NCBI RefSeq assembly: GCF_008806385.1
Contig: NZ_VZZK01000009.1
Location: forward strand, 155,062 to 219,061
Origin: Methylobacterium soli
GTDB taxonomy: Bacteria > Pseudomonadota > Alphaproteobacteria > Rhizobiales > Beijerinckiaceae
DNA: 64,000 bases
Reading direction: 5' to 3'
Shown: piece by piece, positions 57,030 to 64,000 of the stretch
How positions within the stretch are numbered: position 1 is the first letter of the stretch
How the letters are laid out: each line of letters starts with the position of its first letter
Program-made: the position numbers and the translations under genes
Notes under the pieces: generated by a model
What the model saw: only the letters and a program-made list of their open reading frames with translations
Database searches by the model: none
What the model was told of the DNA's origin: nothing

Positions 57030-58676
57030 TCAGTCGTCGCCGCCCGCTACCGCGAGCTTTGTGTCGGCGGCGATCTCGGCCGCCGCGATGCGCGGGTTGG
57101 CCACGTGCGGCCGGGGCAGACCGAGCTCATCGGCCAGGGAATTCTCGCGGGCCATCTGCTCAAGCTGCTCGCGCCAGTCTCGCCCTTGCTCGGCGCACTC
57201 GTCCGCCATCGTGGAGATGCCGGCATCCATGCGGGCCTTGGCCGCCAGCGCTTCCTTGAGCGGATCGACCCAGCCGCGGCCGGCGAAGGTGAAGTTGCAG
57301 CGCGTCCAGGCCAGCTGGTTCGGGTAGTAGTCGTCCGGCGTGCAGTCCGGGATCTCGCCGCGCTGCACCGCTTCTTCGAACCAAAGGTCGAACACCGGCA
57401 TCAGCCAGTGGTCGGTCAGGAACTGCCGAACCGAGAGGAAGTAGCGCCAGGCCTCCAGCAGGGCGGCCCGGGCCGACGAGTAGTTCGACTTCGAGAAGTC
57501 CTTGCTGGTCAGCTCGTAGCCGAGGTTGAGGCCGGCACCGACCTGCTTCAGGACGGTGGTGAAGAACTGGTCGAAGCTCGCGGCATTCTGGTTGTTCGGT
57601 GAGAAGGGCTTGAGCGAGGTGCCGGGCGGCATCGGGATGATAGCGCCACCGCGCATCTGCACGCGCCACTCGTTGATCGCGTCCTGGTAGCTGGCGAAGG
57701 CAGCGCTCGGATCGTCCAAACCGTCGGCACCGGCGCCGCCCATCATCTCAACGATAGAGGCCTGATCCAGGGGGGTCTCAAGCGCCCCGAACACGAGCGA
57801 GTTCAGGACGGCGAGGCGGACCTGCTCCACCCCGTATTTGTCCAGCATCTTGAACTGGCGGGCGACCGCCGCGACGATCGACTTGCCCCGAGTCTGACCG
57901 ACCCGCTCGCTCTCATAGACGTGGAGCACGCGGCGGCGGCCGAAGGCCTGGTAGGCCGGGATGCGCTCCCAGGATCCTGCCGAGAAGGCCGACCGTAGGC
58001 TGAAGGCGTCGCCGGGGTGGGACTTCCTGATGTGGTACGCGACCGCGGCCGTGGTGATCGGGTCAATCTCGACGCCGCCGCGCAGTGTCGGTGTGTCGGC
58101 GCGCCCATTCGGGTTGGACAGGCGGGCCGGATCGACAAGCTGCACGCAGGTGTTCCAGCGCGAACCGTTCCGCTTGGTGTAGAGCGGCAGCGCCAGCCCC
58201 TCACCATTCGCCGCAAAGGTGCGGGCGAGCAGCCGGGTCGAGACGTGGCCGTTGTAGCGCAGGCCGGCATCGAACCAGTCGGTGTCGAAGAACGAGGAGA
58301 ACTTGCTCTCGACGACCTGGGACCATTCCGCGACCCACTCCGGCGTCTTGCCGAGAGCGATGCGGTCCGGGTTCGGCTTGCACCGGATCCGCGGCCCGAT
58401 GACGTTATCGACGAAGGTGCGCTCGGCGCCGGCCGCGATTCCGTTGTTGCGGGTGAGGTCGTCGACCCGCGCGTTGATCGTGTCAAGCTCAGGCAGCAGC
58501 GCCGCATCCGGTGAAATGCGGTAGTTGCTCCAGGTCGCCATGTCGCGCGCGGCGAGCGAGGCGGCATGGTGTGCAGTCTCCACCTCGGCAACAGCGGACA
58601 TCGCAGCCCGGCGCACTGTAACACCACCGCCGATGCCCGGCCGCTCCCGGTGGATCCAGGGGACGTTCGCCGACAT
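57030..58676 (-). CDS. Portal protein, lambda gpB family
   Basis: A 548-residue protein with the typical segments: ARDMATWSNYRISPDAALLPEL near the N-terminus, RNNGIAAGAERTFVDNVIG, GRRRVLHVYESERVGQTRGK, the wing/stem SLVFGALETPLDQASIVEM and QVGAGLNLGYELTSKDFSKS. It forms the dodecameric portal in the head vertex. The start overlaps gpW by one base. Confidence 0.93.
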   Translation of the reverse strand: MSANVPWIHRERPGIGGGVTVRRAAMSAVAEVETAHHAASLAARDMATWSNYRISPDAALLPELDTINARVDDLTRNNGIAAGAERTFVDNVIGPRIRCKPNPDRIALGKTPEWVAEWSQVVESKFSSFFDTDWFDAGLRYNGHVSTRLLARTFAANGEGLALPLYTKRNGSRWNTCVQLVDPARLSNPNGRADTPTLRGGVEIDPITTAAVAYHIRKSHPGDAFSLRSAFSAGSWERIPAYQAFGRRRVLHVYESERVGQTRGKSIVAAVARQFKMLDKYGVEQVRLAVLNSLVFGALETPLDQASIVEMMGGAGADGLDDPSAAFASYQDAINEWRVQMRGGAIIPMPPGTSLKPFSPNNQNAASFDQFFTTVLKQVGAGLNLGYELTSKDFSKSNYSSARAALLEAWRYFLSVRQFLTDHWLMPVFDLWFEEAVQRGEIPDCTPDDYYPNQLAWTRCNFTFAGRGWVDPLKEALAAKARMDAGISTMADECAEQGRDWREQLEQMARENSLADELGLPRPHVANPRIAAAEIAADTKLAVAGGDD

Positions 58677-58918
58677 CAGAAGCTCAGGTGGATCGGCGCG
58701 CGCCGCGGGATCCGCACGCCTTCGAGCGTGGCGATGCGCTGTCGCAGGGTGTTGATCCAGATGGCGAGGTCGTCACGGTTCGCCTGCATGAACGTTGCAG
58801 ACTTCCCCTCATAGGAAACCGAGACCGACTTCTTGCCGATCATCAGTTCGTGCTGAGCCTGCTCGGCCTCGGCGAGCCACAGGCGCAGCTTGAGCAGGTC
58901 TGCGACCGTGTCAGCCAT
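58676..58918 (-). CDS. gpW-like head-tail joining protein
   Basis: An 80-residue protein with the gpW pattern: LLKLRLWLAEAEQAQHELMIGKKSVSVSYEG and NRDDLAIWINTLRQRIATL. It joins head and tail below the portal. It is between terminase and portal, as in lambda. Confidence 0.8.
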   Translation of the reverse strand: MADTVADLLKLRLWLAEAEQAQHELMIGKKSVSVSYEGKSATFMQANRDDLAIWINTLRQRIATLEGVRIPRRAPIHLSF

Positions 58919-58932
58919 CAGGTGTCCTACGG

Positions 58933-60996
58933 TTACAGGTACGGGTCGGAGGCGGCGATCACACGGGGACCGCGCCGTCGTGGGGCGCCCTGCGATGCGA
59001 CCTGGGCACGTTCCTGCCGAACCTCTGCCGAGCCGCGCATCGGATCAGTCGTTTGCATCTCAACGACCGCTTCCCCGTCCCGGACATCCGTCTGAGCGGG
59101 CGCGCTGGGCATGCGCCCCATCACGACGTAGCGGCCAGAGAGAGCCTGTAGGCCACAGACCGCGACGTAGGCGTAAACGAAACAGACGCCGACCTCGTGC
59201 GCGGCCTTGGGCTTCACCCACTCGGTGTAGCCCTGCCGGCGAACGACCAGTTTTTCGCGCGTCAGCTGCTCGAAAAATTCGGTGTCTACGGGCCGAGCCC
59301 CAAGGGCAGGCTCGACCGGAAAGTGAACGTGCCGCGGTCCAGGTTCACCGATCGCAAGCGAGCCGTATGCCCAATCGCGCGCTGCATTGCCGCCGATCAT
59401 GAACCACGAGTTTCCGAGCTTCGATGATGGCGTTCGCGGCCACACCTTACTCCGATGACCACGCGCCTCGGACTTGCCCTTGATCGCCCAAACGTGACGC
59501 CGACGACGCTCGTTGCAGAAGGCGTAGGTCTCGGCCGTGTGGTGACCGCCGGAGTCGATCGCTGCTGCGCGGATGCGAAGCAACGAACCATCCGGCCTCC
59601 TGAACTCGCGCCGTAGCAGCCGGTCCAAGTTGGCCCAGACTTCCACGTCGGCTGGATCACCTGGGATGACGAAGTGCCCGATCAAGGCGCTTTCGAGCCC
59701 TGGGCCCCACCCATAAACCGCCGCCTCGATGCGGGCATTGCCGCCTGACTGAACGTCGCCGCCAAGAGTGAGGTATTGCACCCACGCCGGGACCTCGGCG
59801 CCAAATTCCTCCTGGCGCTCCAGGAATGCGCCGGGCTTGATCTCCTGCCCGTAAGTCAGCTTGTAAGGCAGACCAAGACGCAGGTTCCGGAATGGCTGAA
59901 CGAGCGAGGCGGGATCTTCCTGTGCGTCGATCCACTCTTGGGCGATGACTGGCCAAGCCGCGTTCGGGTTCAGCGACATGCCCGTCCAGAGATGGAAGCC
60001 AGCATGCCCGGGGGTGCGAGGCCGAGCCGTCGGACGCCACTCGCCGCGGGCATCCATCCAGGACTTATGACTCTCCTGGATGATGCAGCCGCATAGACCC
60101 TGATACCAGACCGACTTCAGCGAGCCGTCCTCGTTCAGATCGTACTTCAGGCCGTGGGGGCTCTCCTTGCTACCCCAATCCAGATATTGCCACCCGTCGA
60201 GATGGCCCGCCGCTTCAGAGCATTGGGGGCACGGAACAAAGTACCGGCGCTGATCGCTCTGCAGCCAGAGCTTCCAGATCCGCGACGTCTCCTCGAGAAG
60301 GGGCGTTGATCCGCGAACCTGCTTGCGGTTCCAGAACGTCTCACCGCGGGTCCAGAACAGCTTGAGCTTATCGCCCTGGGTCTTGGCCCCGGGAGTCCAC
60401 CCCTCACCGTCGACCTCATCGGCGAACTGGAAGCGGGCCGAGTAGCGGCGGAATGCGTCATCCGAGGCCGCACCGACAACACGAATGGATGCACCGTTAG
60501 CGAGTTGAAAGAACGTCGCCTTGTCCTGTTTCTCTCCCCTCTTCACCGGCCGGATCAGGCCAGTGAGAACGGGCGTCTCGCGGAGCATGGGGCCAATCTC
60601 GCCCCCGCCGAAATCTTCAGCGTCATCCTCGACCGGTTGCGCAACCGCGCACAAAGTCGGGTCCTGATGAAGGTGGTAGCCGAGCGCCAGCGTGGCGCAG
60701 CGGGTATAGCCAACACGGGCCGCCTTCAGGACAGTGACCAGCGGGATGCGCGGATCGCACATCGCGTCGAGCAGCCCGCGCTGATAGCCGTAGAGGGTGA
60801 CCCGTCCGCTCTCGGCACCCGTGCCAGAGGGGATGCGGCCGAAATCCTCGGCCCATGCAGATCCGCTGAGCCGATCCTTGAACCGTAGCGCGTCGCCGAA
60901 CAAAGCGTCGAGCGAGGCGAGGTATTCCGTGAAGCCGACGCCATAGTCGCCGCGCTTATGCTGGGCGATCCGATCCGCTGCCGGCATCATCGTCAT
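58933..60996 (-). CDS. Terminase large subunit, lambda gpA family
   Basis: A 687-residue protein started at the ATG at 60996 (frame open to 61047). The ATPase centre has a Walker-A-like LKAARVGYTRC and a later acidic VDEVDGEGW block. The C-terminal nuclease region carries YVPCPQCSEAAGHLDGWQY (zinc-ribbon-like) and AIDSGGHHTAETYAFC (nuclease acidic residue). It packages DNA into the head. It overlaps the small subunit by 41 bases. Confidence 0.9.
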   Translation of the reverse strand: MTMMPAADRIAQHKRGDYGVGFTEYLASLDALFGDALRFKDRLSGSAWAEDFGRIPSGTGAESGRVTLYGYQRGLLDAMCDPRIPLVTVLKAARVGYTRCATLALGYHLHQDPTLCAVAQPVEDDAEDFGGGEIGPMLRETPVLTGLIRPVKRGEKQDKATFFQLANGASIRVVGAASDDAFRRYSARFQFADEVDGEGWTPGAKTQGDKLKLFWTRGETFWNRKQVRGSTPLLEETSRIWKLWLQSDQRRYFVPCPQCSEAAGHLDGWQYLDWGSKESPHGLKYDLNEDGSLKSVWYQGLCGCIIQESHKSWMDARGEWRPTARPRTPGHAGFHLWTGMSLNPNAAWPVIAQEWIDAQEDPASLVQPFRNLRLGLPYKLTYGQEIKPGAFLERQEEFGAEVPAWVQYLTLGGDVQSGGNARIEAAVYGWGPGLESALIGHFVIPGDPADVEVWANLDRLLRREFRRPDGSLLRIRAAAIDSGGHHTAETYAFCNERRRRHVWAIKGKSEARGHRSKVWPRTPSSKLGNSWFMIGGNAARDWAYGSLAIGEPGPRHVHFPVEPALGARPVDTEFFEQLTREKLVVRRQGYTEWVKPKAAHEVGVCFVYAYVAVCGLQALSGRYVVMGRMPSAPAQTDVRDGEAVVEMQTTDPMRGSAEVRQERAQVASQGAPRRRGPRVIAASDPYL

Positions 60997-61519
60997 TGCT
61001 GCGCGCCCTGGCCCACCGCTGGGCGAGATCATCGCGAGCGGAATCAAAGGCCCTGTTCATTTCGGTATGCGCCAGGTCTTCGATTTCAGGGGCGCTTGTG
61101 ATGACGGTGGCGCGTGCGGCGATTTTGGATGCGGCGTTCGACAATCCAGTCTTCAGCACTTGGCAGAACATCGTCATCACGCTCTCGGCGTCGCGACGTG
61201 ACACCACGTGGCCCAACGCTATGTCCGCTGCGATCTCTGCCGTGATGGCCGCAGCGACTGCCTTCCGGCGATCCGCCTCTTCCTTCAAGACCTTGTCGCC
61301 TTCACCGGCGTAACCCGCCACCGCACTCTCGACCGCGCGCTGCATGCGCCAGTCGATCACAGCTGCGGAATCGAATTTCCACTCACGGCCTTTACTTCCG
61401 CGCTCCAAAAATGGGCAACCTATCTTGATCCACCCATCGACCGTAGGAAGGCTTACGCCACAGAGACTTGCGAGGTCCACGCGGTTGAGTTCGCGACCGT
61501 CAATCGAGGATCCAGACAT
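60956..61519 (-). CDS. Terminase small subunit, Nu1-like
   Basis: A 187-residue protein from the ATG at 61519. Residues ~10-55 form the winged helix-turn-helix of Nu1 (NRVDLASLCGVSLPTVDGWIKIG, then KGREWKFDSAAVIDWRM). It recognises the packaging site in phage DNA. A TTG 6 bases upstream would add two residues. The packaging site should lie near or upstream (61526-61750) but was not identified. Confidence 0.85.
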   Translation of the reverse strand: MSGSSIDGRELNRVDLASLCGVSLPTVDGWIKIGCPFLERGSKGREWKFDSAAVIDWRMQRAVESAVAGYAGEGDKVLKEEADRRKAVAAAITAEIAADIALGHVVSRRDAESVMTMFCQVLKTGLSNAASKIAARATVITSAPEIEDLAHTEMNRAFDSARDDLAQRWARARSNDDDAGSGSDRPA

Positions 61520-61749
61520 AAACAAAAAATCCGGATTTCAGAATTCTTAGAGGGTGAGAACCTGAACTCGTGCGGACCCTCGACACCTCCCCCACCCTGG
61601 AAGGACCCGCCGAGGTTCGTTTCTCGGGTCCTGGTCGCGCGATTCCTTAGCGCCGACTGCACGTTCCAGATGCTTGGCCCCTGAATGGGCCATCGCCCAT
61701 CAATGCGAGCGGTATGGTATCGTACGCAGAATCAAGATGGAGGACGCTC

Positions 61750-62118
61750 GTGGAGCCGCTGTTTTCGCCCAGTTGTCAGCTCGTGGGCTGGATCACCCCC
61801 GATGCGTTCGTCTGGGACACGCAGATGAATCCGGTTGCATTCCTCGCGGGCGAAAATGCGTGGACCATGCGAACTCTGGCCTGGCTCGGTCCGGTGCAGG
61901 ATCTGACGTGCATGGATCAGAGCGGAAAGCCCGTAGCCTGGAGCTCATCTGGATCCGTCTGCAGCATGGGCCCGCCGCTGCGGCCCATTACACCATTGCG
62001 CCCTCTAAACCCATTGAAGCCACTCAAACCTTTGAACCCGCTGCAACCGCTGCGTCCCCTGACGCCCTTGGGAGGATGGTCGCGCATGACCTTTCAGCAG
62101 TGGTTGGCCGGGCAATAG
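61750..62118 (+). CDS. 4-fold beta flower-type protein with PLxP repeats
   Basis: A 122-residue protein from the GTG at 61750 with GGAGG 6 bases upstream. Strand repeats (DAFVWDTQMNPVAFLAGENAW, SGKPVAWSSS) match the 4-fold beta flower domain. A run of Pro-Leu repeats (RPLNPLKPLKPLNPLQPL) leads to GGWS and a C-terminal LAGQ. The function is unknown, and such proteins are common in Methylobacterium and rhizobia. Confidence 0.65.
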   Translation: MEPLFSPSCQLVGWITPDAFVWDTQMNPVAFLAGENAWTMRTLAWLGPVQDLTCMDQSGKPVAWSSSGSVCSMGPPLRPITPLRPLNPLKPLKPLNPLQPLRPLTPLGGWSRMTFQQWLAGQ

Positions 62119-62237
62119 GCCGCGGGCGCTCGGTAGACGGTAGCGCTAACCCTCCTTGCGTCCTGCTCTCCCGCTCCAGGGCCACAGAGGTCGCCAGCAC
62201 CCTGCGCCGATTCAGCGGCTCCAACGCGTCGAGCGCA

Positions 62238-62816
62238 TCACCGCCTCGTCGCCATGGCCTGAGCCACCGCCTTCGGTAGCTCCCGCCACATCTCTTCCCT
62301 CATGAACCGGGCGAAGTCCTTACGGAGCGGCACGTCAGCCTTCACGCGGCTCGAGGACTGAAGCTTGAACATCAGCTGCAGGCGCTGGTTCTTGCCCTTG
62401 CCCACGGCCTGGAAGATGAGGCCGCCCTTCACGACCTTGCGCTTGAGCTCGCCGGGTCGCTGGCTGGCTACGACACCCTTCGAACCGCGCCGCACCCGCG
62501 AGGTGGGGATGGCGAAGCGACCGCGCGCTGTCTTCGTGCCGCCCTTGTCGTGCAGGTTGAGCGACGCCCGTCCGAGCTTGTCGACCAGGGCGACGCGCAG
62601 GTTGTCCTTCTTCGAGAACTCAGGGGCGAGCGCCGCCTTCAAGAAGCCCCGGTTCCGCACCGTGACGTGCGAAGGCCAGGTCTCACCGGCCAGTCGGTTC
62701 TCCGCGTTGAGCACGGCGCGGTTCAGAGTGCGGCTGATCGCGTAGGGGATCTGATCTGAAGCAGCGCCGACGTTGCGGGCTGCCTGCTCCAACGCACTCA
62801 GGTCGAAGCTGATCAC
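62238..62816 (-). CDS. Minor tail/virion protein (gpZ-like)
   Basis: A 192-residue protein from a GTG at 62816 (GGAGATGGGGC upstream). The pattern ALEQAARNVGAASDQIPYAISRTLNRA and the conserved RNRGFLKAAL fit the phage minor tail Z family (tail-terminator-like). It is apart from the other tail genes, before the terminase genes. The GTGA overlap with 62813-62932 suggests coupling. Confidence 0.55.
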   Translation of the reverse strand: MISFDLSALEQAARNVGAASDQIPYAISRTLNRAVLNAENRLAGETWPSHVTVRNRGFLKAALAPEFSKKDNLRVALVDKLGRASLNLHDKGGTKTARGRFAIPTSRVRRGSKGVVASQRPGELKRKVVKGGLIFQAVGKGKNQRLQLMFKLQSSSRVKADVPLRKDFARFMREEMWRELPKAVAQAMATRR

Positions 62817-62932
62817 CTCAGCCCCATCTCCCGCATCACCGCCCCCGGCATCTCGATGGCGGTGAGCGCCATGATCTCCCAGGCGCACCAGTAGAGTTGC
62901 CAGAGGTCGGAGAGGGTGGGGTTGCCGGGCAT
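62813..62932 (-). CDS. Short phage ORF coupled to gpZ-like gene
   Basis: A 39-residue frame (MPGNPTLSDLWQLYWC, then an EIMALTAIEMPGAVMREMG helix) with AGGAG upstream and a GTGA stop overlap with the gpZ-like start. Looks like a small tail-chaperone-type peptide, but too short for a firm call. Confidence 0.45.
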   Translation of the reverse strand: MPGNPTLSDLWQLYWCAWEIMALTAIEMPGAVMREMGLR

Positions 62933-63045
62933 CAGCATCTCCTAACCGCCACCTGCCCTCGAAACGGCCAAACGGTCGGCATTCAGTCTTCCGAAACGCG
63001 CATGCATCAGAAGGACCGGATCGAACCGCGACCCAACTGCAGACC

Positions 63046-63348
63046 ATGCCTCCCGAAGACCTGCCGGAAGCGGCCACCCGACCTGAGAAGCGCAAGGGCG
63101 GCGATCGTCACACCACGATGAAGCTGGCGACGATCCTGCTGCAAGACGGTGAGCAGATCCCGTGTGTGCTCAGGGACATGTCGGTGTCGGGGGCCAAGCT
63201 CGGCGTCGCGCGACGGCACGTGCTGCCCGAGAGCTTTGCGTTGAACTTCCCTGGCCGCGACCTGACCTGCCGTGTCCGCCGTGCCTGGAGGCGTGGTGAC
63301 TTTGTTGGCGTCACGCTGCTGGACGAGAACGAGCCGGTGCGCGAGTAG
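63046..63348 (+). CDS. PilZ domain protein
   Basis: A 100-residue protein. The PilZ second box DMSVSGAKLGV is clear, and strands (TILLQDGEQIPCVL, RVRRAWRRGDFVGVTLL) fit. The RxxxR box is degenerate here (RKGGDR has four residues between arginines), so c-di-GMP binding is doubtful. It partly overlaps the 3' end of the minus-strand gene at 63311. Why a prophage end would carry PilZ is unclear. Confidence 0.7.
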   Translation: MPPEDLPEAATRPEKRKGGDRHTTMKLATILLQDGEQIPCVLRDMSVSGAKLGVARRHVLPESFALNFPGRDLTCRVRRAWRRGDFVGVTLLDENEPVRE

Positions 63349-63511
63349 GCTCCTGCCGCGCTGCGAGCGCCGCACAAGCCGCGTCGGTGAGTTGCCGGAT
63401 CAGCTCGACTGCGCGCTCAGGCGTGACCTCGACGGATCGTCCTCCCCGCTCATCCCCGATCCGGATGCAGACCTTGTCGCCGGAGGCCTGGGCTGAGGCG
63501 GTGGGGTGCAT
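63311..63511 (-). CDS. Small hypothetical protein
   Basis: A 66-residue protein starting at 63511. DKVCIRIGDERGGRSVEVTPERAVEL and a helix LIRQLTDAACAALAAR look protein-like. It ends inside the 3' end of the PilZ gene (38 bases overlap). No known family. Confidence 0.45.
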   Translation of the reverse strand: MHPTASAQASGDKVCIRIGDERGGRSVEVTPERAVELIRQLTDAACAALAARQEPTRAPARSRPAA

Positions 63512-63579
63512 GGGCAGCCGTAGAGCGGGACTAAATTGTCACCGTATGCGTTTTACTCCACAAAGCGGCAGAGGCTTCG

Positions 63580-63816
63580 ATGGACGCGGCGACGATCGTA
63601 ATGAACAACGAGGTGGTCCGGCAGGGTGCGGAGCGTATGCTTCAGCAACTTCGGTCCGAGGGGCTAGAGTATCGCTTGTGGGTCACTGGAACAGATCGTG
63701 GCAGCACCGTGCATGTTCGCGCTCCAAGCCTCACTCCTGAGATGAAGACCCGCATCGCCAATGTACTGAAAGGGCAAGCGGTCATTCTCGATATCGGAGA
63801 CGGGGGCTCGACGTAG
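63580..63816 (+). CDS. Small hypothetical protein
   Basis: A 78-residue protein. Two helices (RQGAERMLQQLRSEGL, TPEMKTRIANVLKG) with strands YRLWVTGTDRGS and AVILDIGDGGS. No known family. A GC-rich hairpin lies 16 bases after the stop. Confidence 0.5.
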   Translation: MDAATIVMNNEVVRQGAERMLQQLRSEGLEYRLWVTGTDRGSTVHVRAPSLTPEMKTRIANVLKGQAVILDIGDGGST

Positions 63817-63831
63817 CCATAGCGTAGCAAA

Positions 63832-63856
63832 GCCCCGGGCGATTTATGCTCGGGGC
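63832..63856. terminator. Possible terminator hairpin
   Basis: The inverted repeat GCCCCGGGC / GCTCGGGGC with a 7-base loop. Only short A/T runs flank it, so it is weak. Past it to 64000 nothing further is supported. Confidence 0.35.
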
Positions 63857-64000
63857 ACAAGCCTTCACAAGCCTCGGTGATGCCGTGGGCCGGTTTCGGG
63901 GGACACAGCCTGCCGAAGCAGTGGTCGAGGCGGTCTAGCAGGGTGTTGAAGAAGTCCGTGGCGTGGCCGAGCTGGGCGTGATTCACTCCTTCCCGGAAGC

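Larger units (their letters stand above)
13475..64000. mobile_element. Prophage/genomic island integrated at tRNA-Asn (right end outside window)
   Basis: The left limit is the truncated tRNA-Asn. Contents are cargo genes (13.8-27.5 kb) and a lambda-head/Mu-tail phage late region (27.7-62.9 kb). No integrase, repressor or intact tRNA-Asn was recognised, so the right end is presumed to lie beyond 64 kb. It is possible that the cargo and the phage are two adjacent elements that share the site. Confidence 0.6.

Noticed and set aside
63642..63986. 114-codon minus-strand frame at the right edge
   Set aside because: It covers the whole of the plus-strand gene 63580-63816 and a hairpin, and has no recognisable family. 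Too close to the edge to judge.

Overview
The window is high-GC alphaproteobacterial DNA whose gene families point to Methylobacterium or a close relative. These include an OFA-type MFS transporter, a MucR/Ros regulator, DUF6894, DUF2171 and 4-fold beta flower proteins, an Rmf-like protein and two PilZ proteins. No rRNA genes, insertion sequences or CRISPR arrays were seen.

Positions 1 to about 13.4 kb look like ordinary chromosome. They hold the C-terminal half of a PAS-containing chemotaxis receptor, a PilZ protein, several small envelope or secreted proteins (VOC protein, MliC-like lysozyme inhibitor, CHRD protein and two proteins sharing an ICIGC C-terminus), an amidase-signature enzyme, an outer-membrane beta-barrel porin, a large hybrid PAS histidine kinase, a MucR-like regulator, an Rmf-like protein and an oxalate/formate-family MFS transporter.

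At 13475-13521 the minus strand carries only the 3' part of a tRNA-Asn(GUU) gene. The match stops inside the anticodon stem. This is the classic scar of an element integrated in a tRNA gene, and its polarity says the element lies to the right. No intact tRNA-Asn and no integrase were recognised, so the element probably continues past 64 kb.

From 13.8 to about 27.5 kb there is accessory cargo. It comprises a 1.8-kilo-residue repeat-rich adhesin ending in DUF4214 repeats, a umuDC error-prone polymerase operon under a perfect GAAC-N7-GAAC SOS box, an SRAP/YedK-like protein, small DUF proteins, an AT-richer toxin-like/XRE/DUF6941 operon, a second DUF4214 protein, and several strong minus-strand terminators, two of them without an obvious gene.

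From 27.7 to about 62.9 kb there is a nearly complete tailed-phage late region, transcribed right to left. The head module is lambda-like (Nu1, A, W, B, C with a possible nested scaffold, D, E). The contractile tail is Mu-like (gp37, gp38, sheath, tube, gp41 with a -1 frameshift, tape measure, gp43 in two ORFs, gp44 to gp48). It is followed by an expanded set of tail-fibre and accessory structural genes and a lysis block (GH19 endolysin with C-terminal membrane segments and several one- or two-helix membrane proteins). Two plus-strand cargo genes, an HsdR_N-type nuclease and a small secreted protein, interrupt the tail operon between gp43 and the tape measure. The last 2 kb hold small phage-associated genes, a PilZ protein and short hypotheticals.
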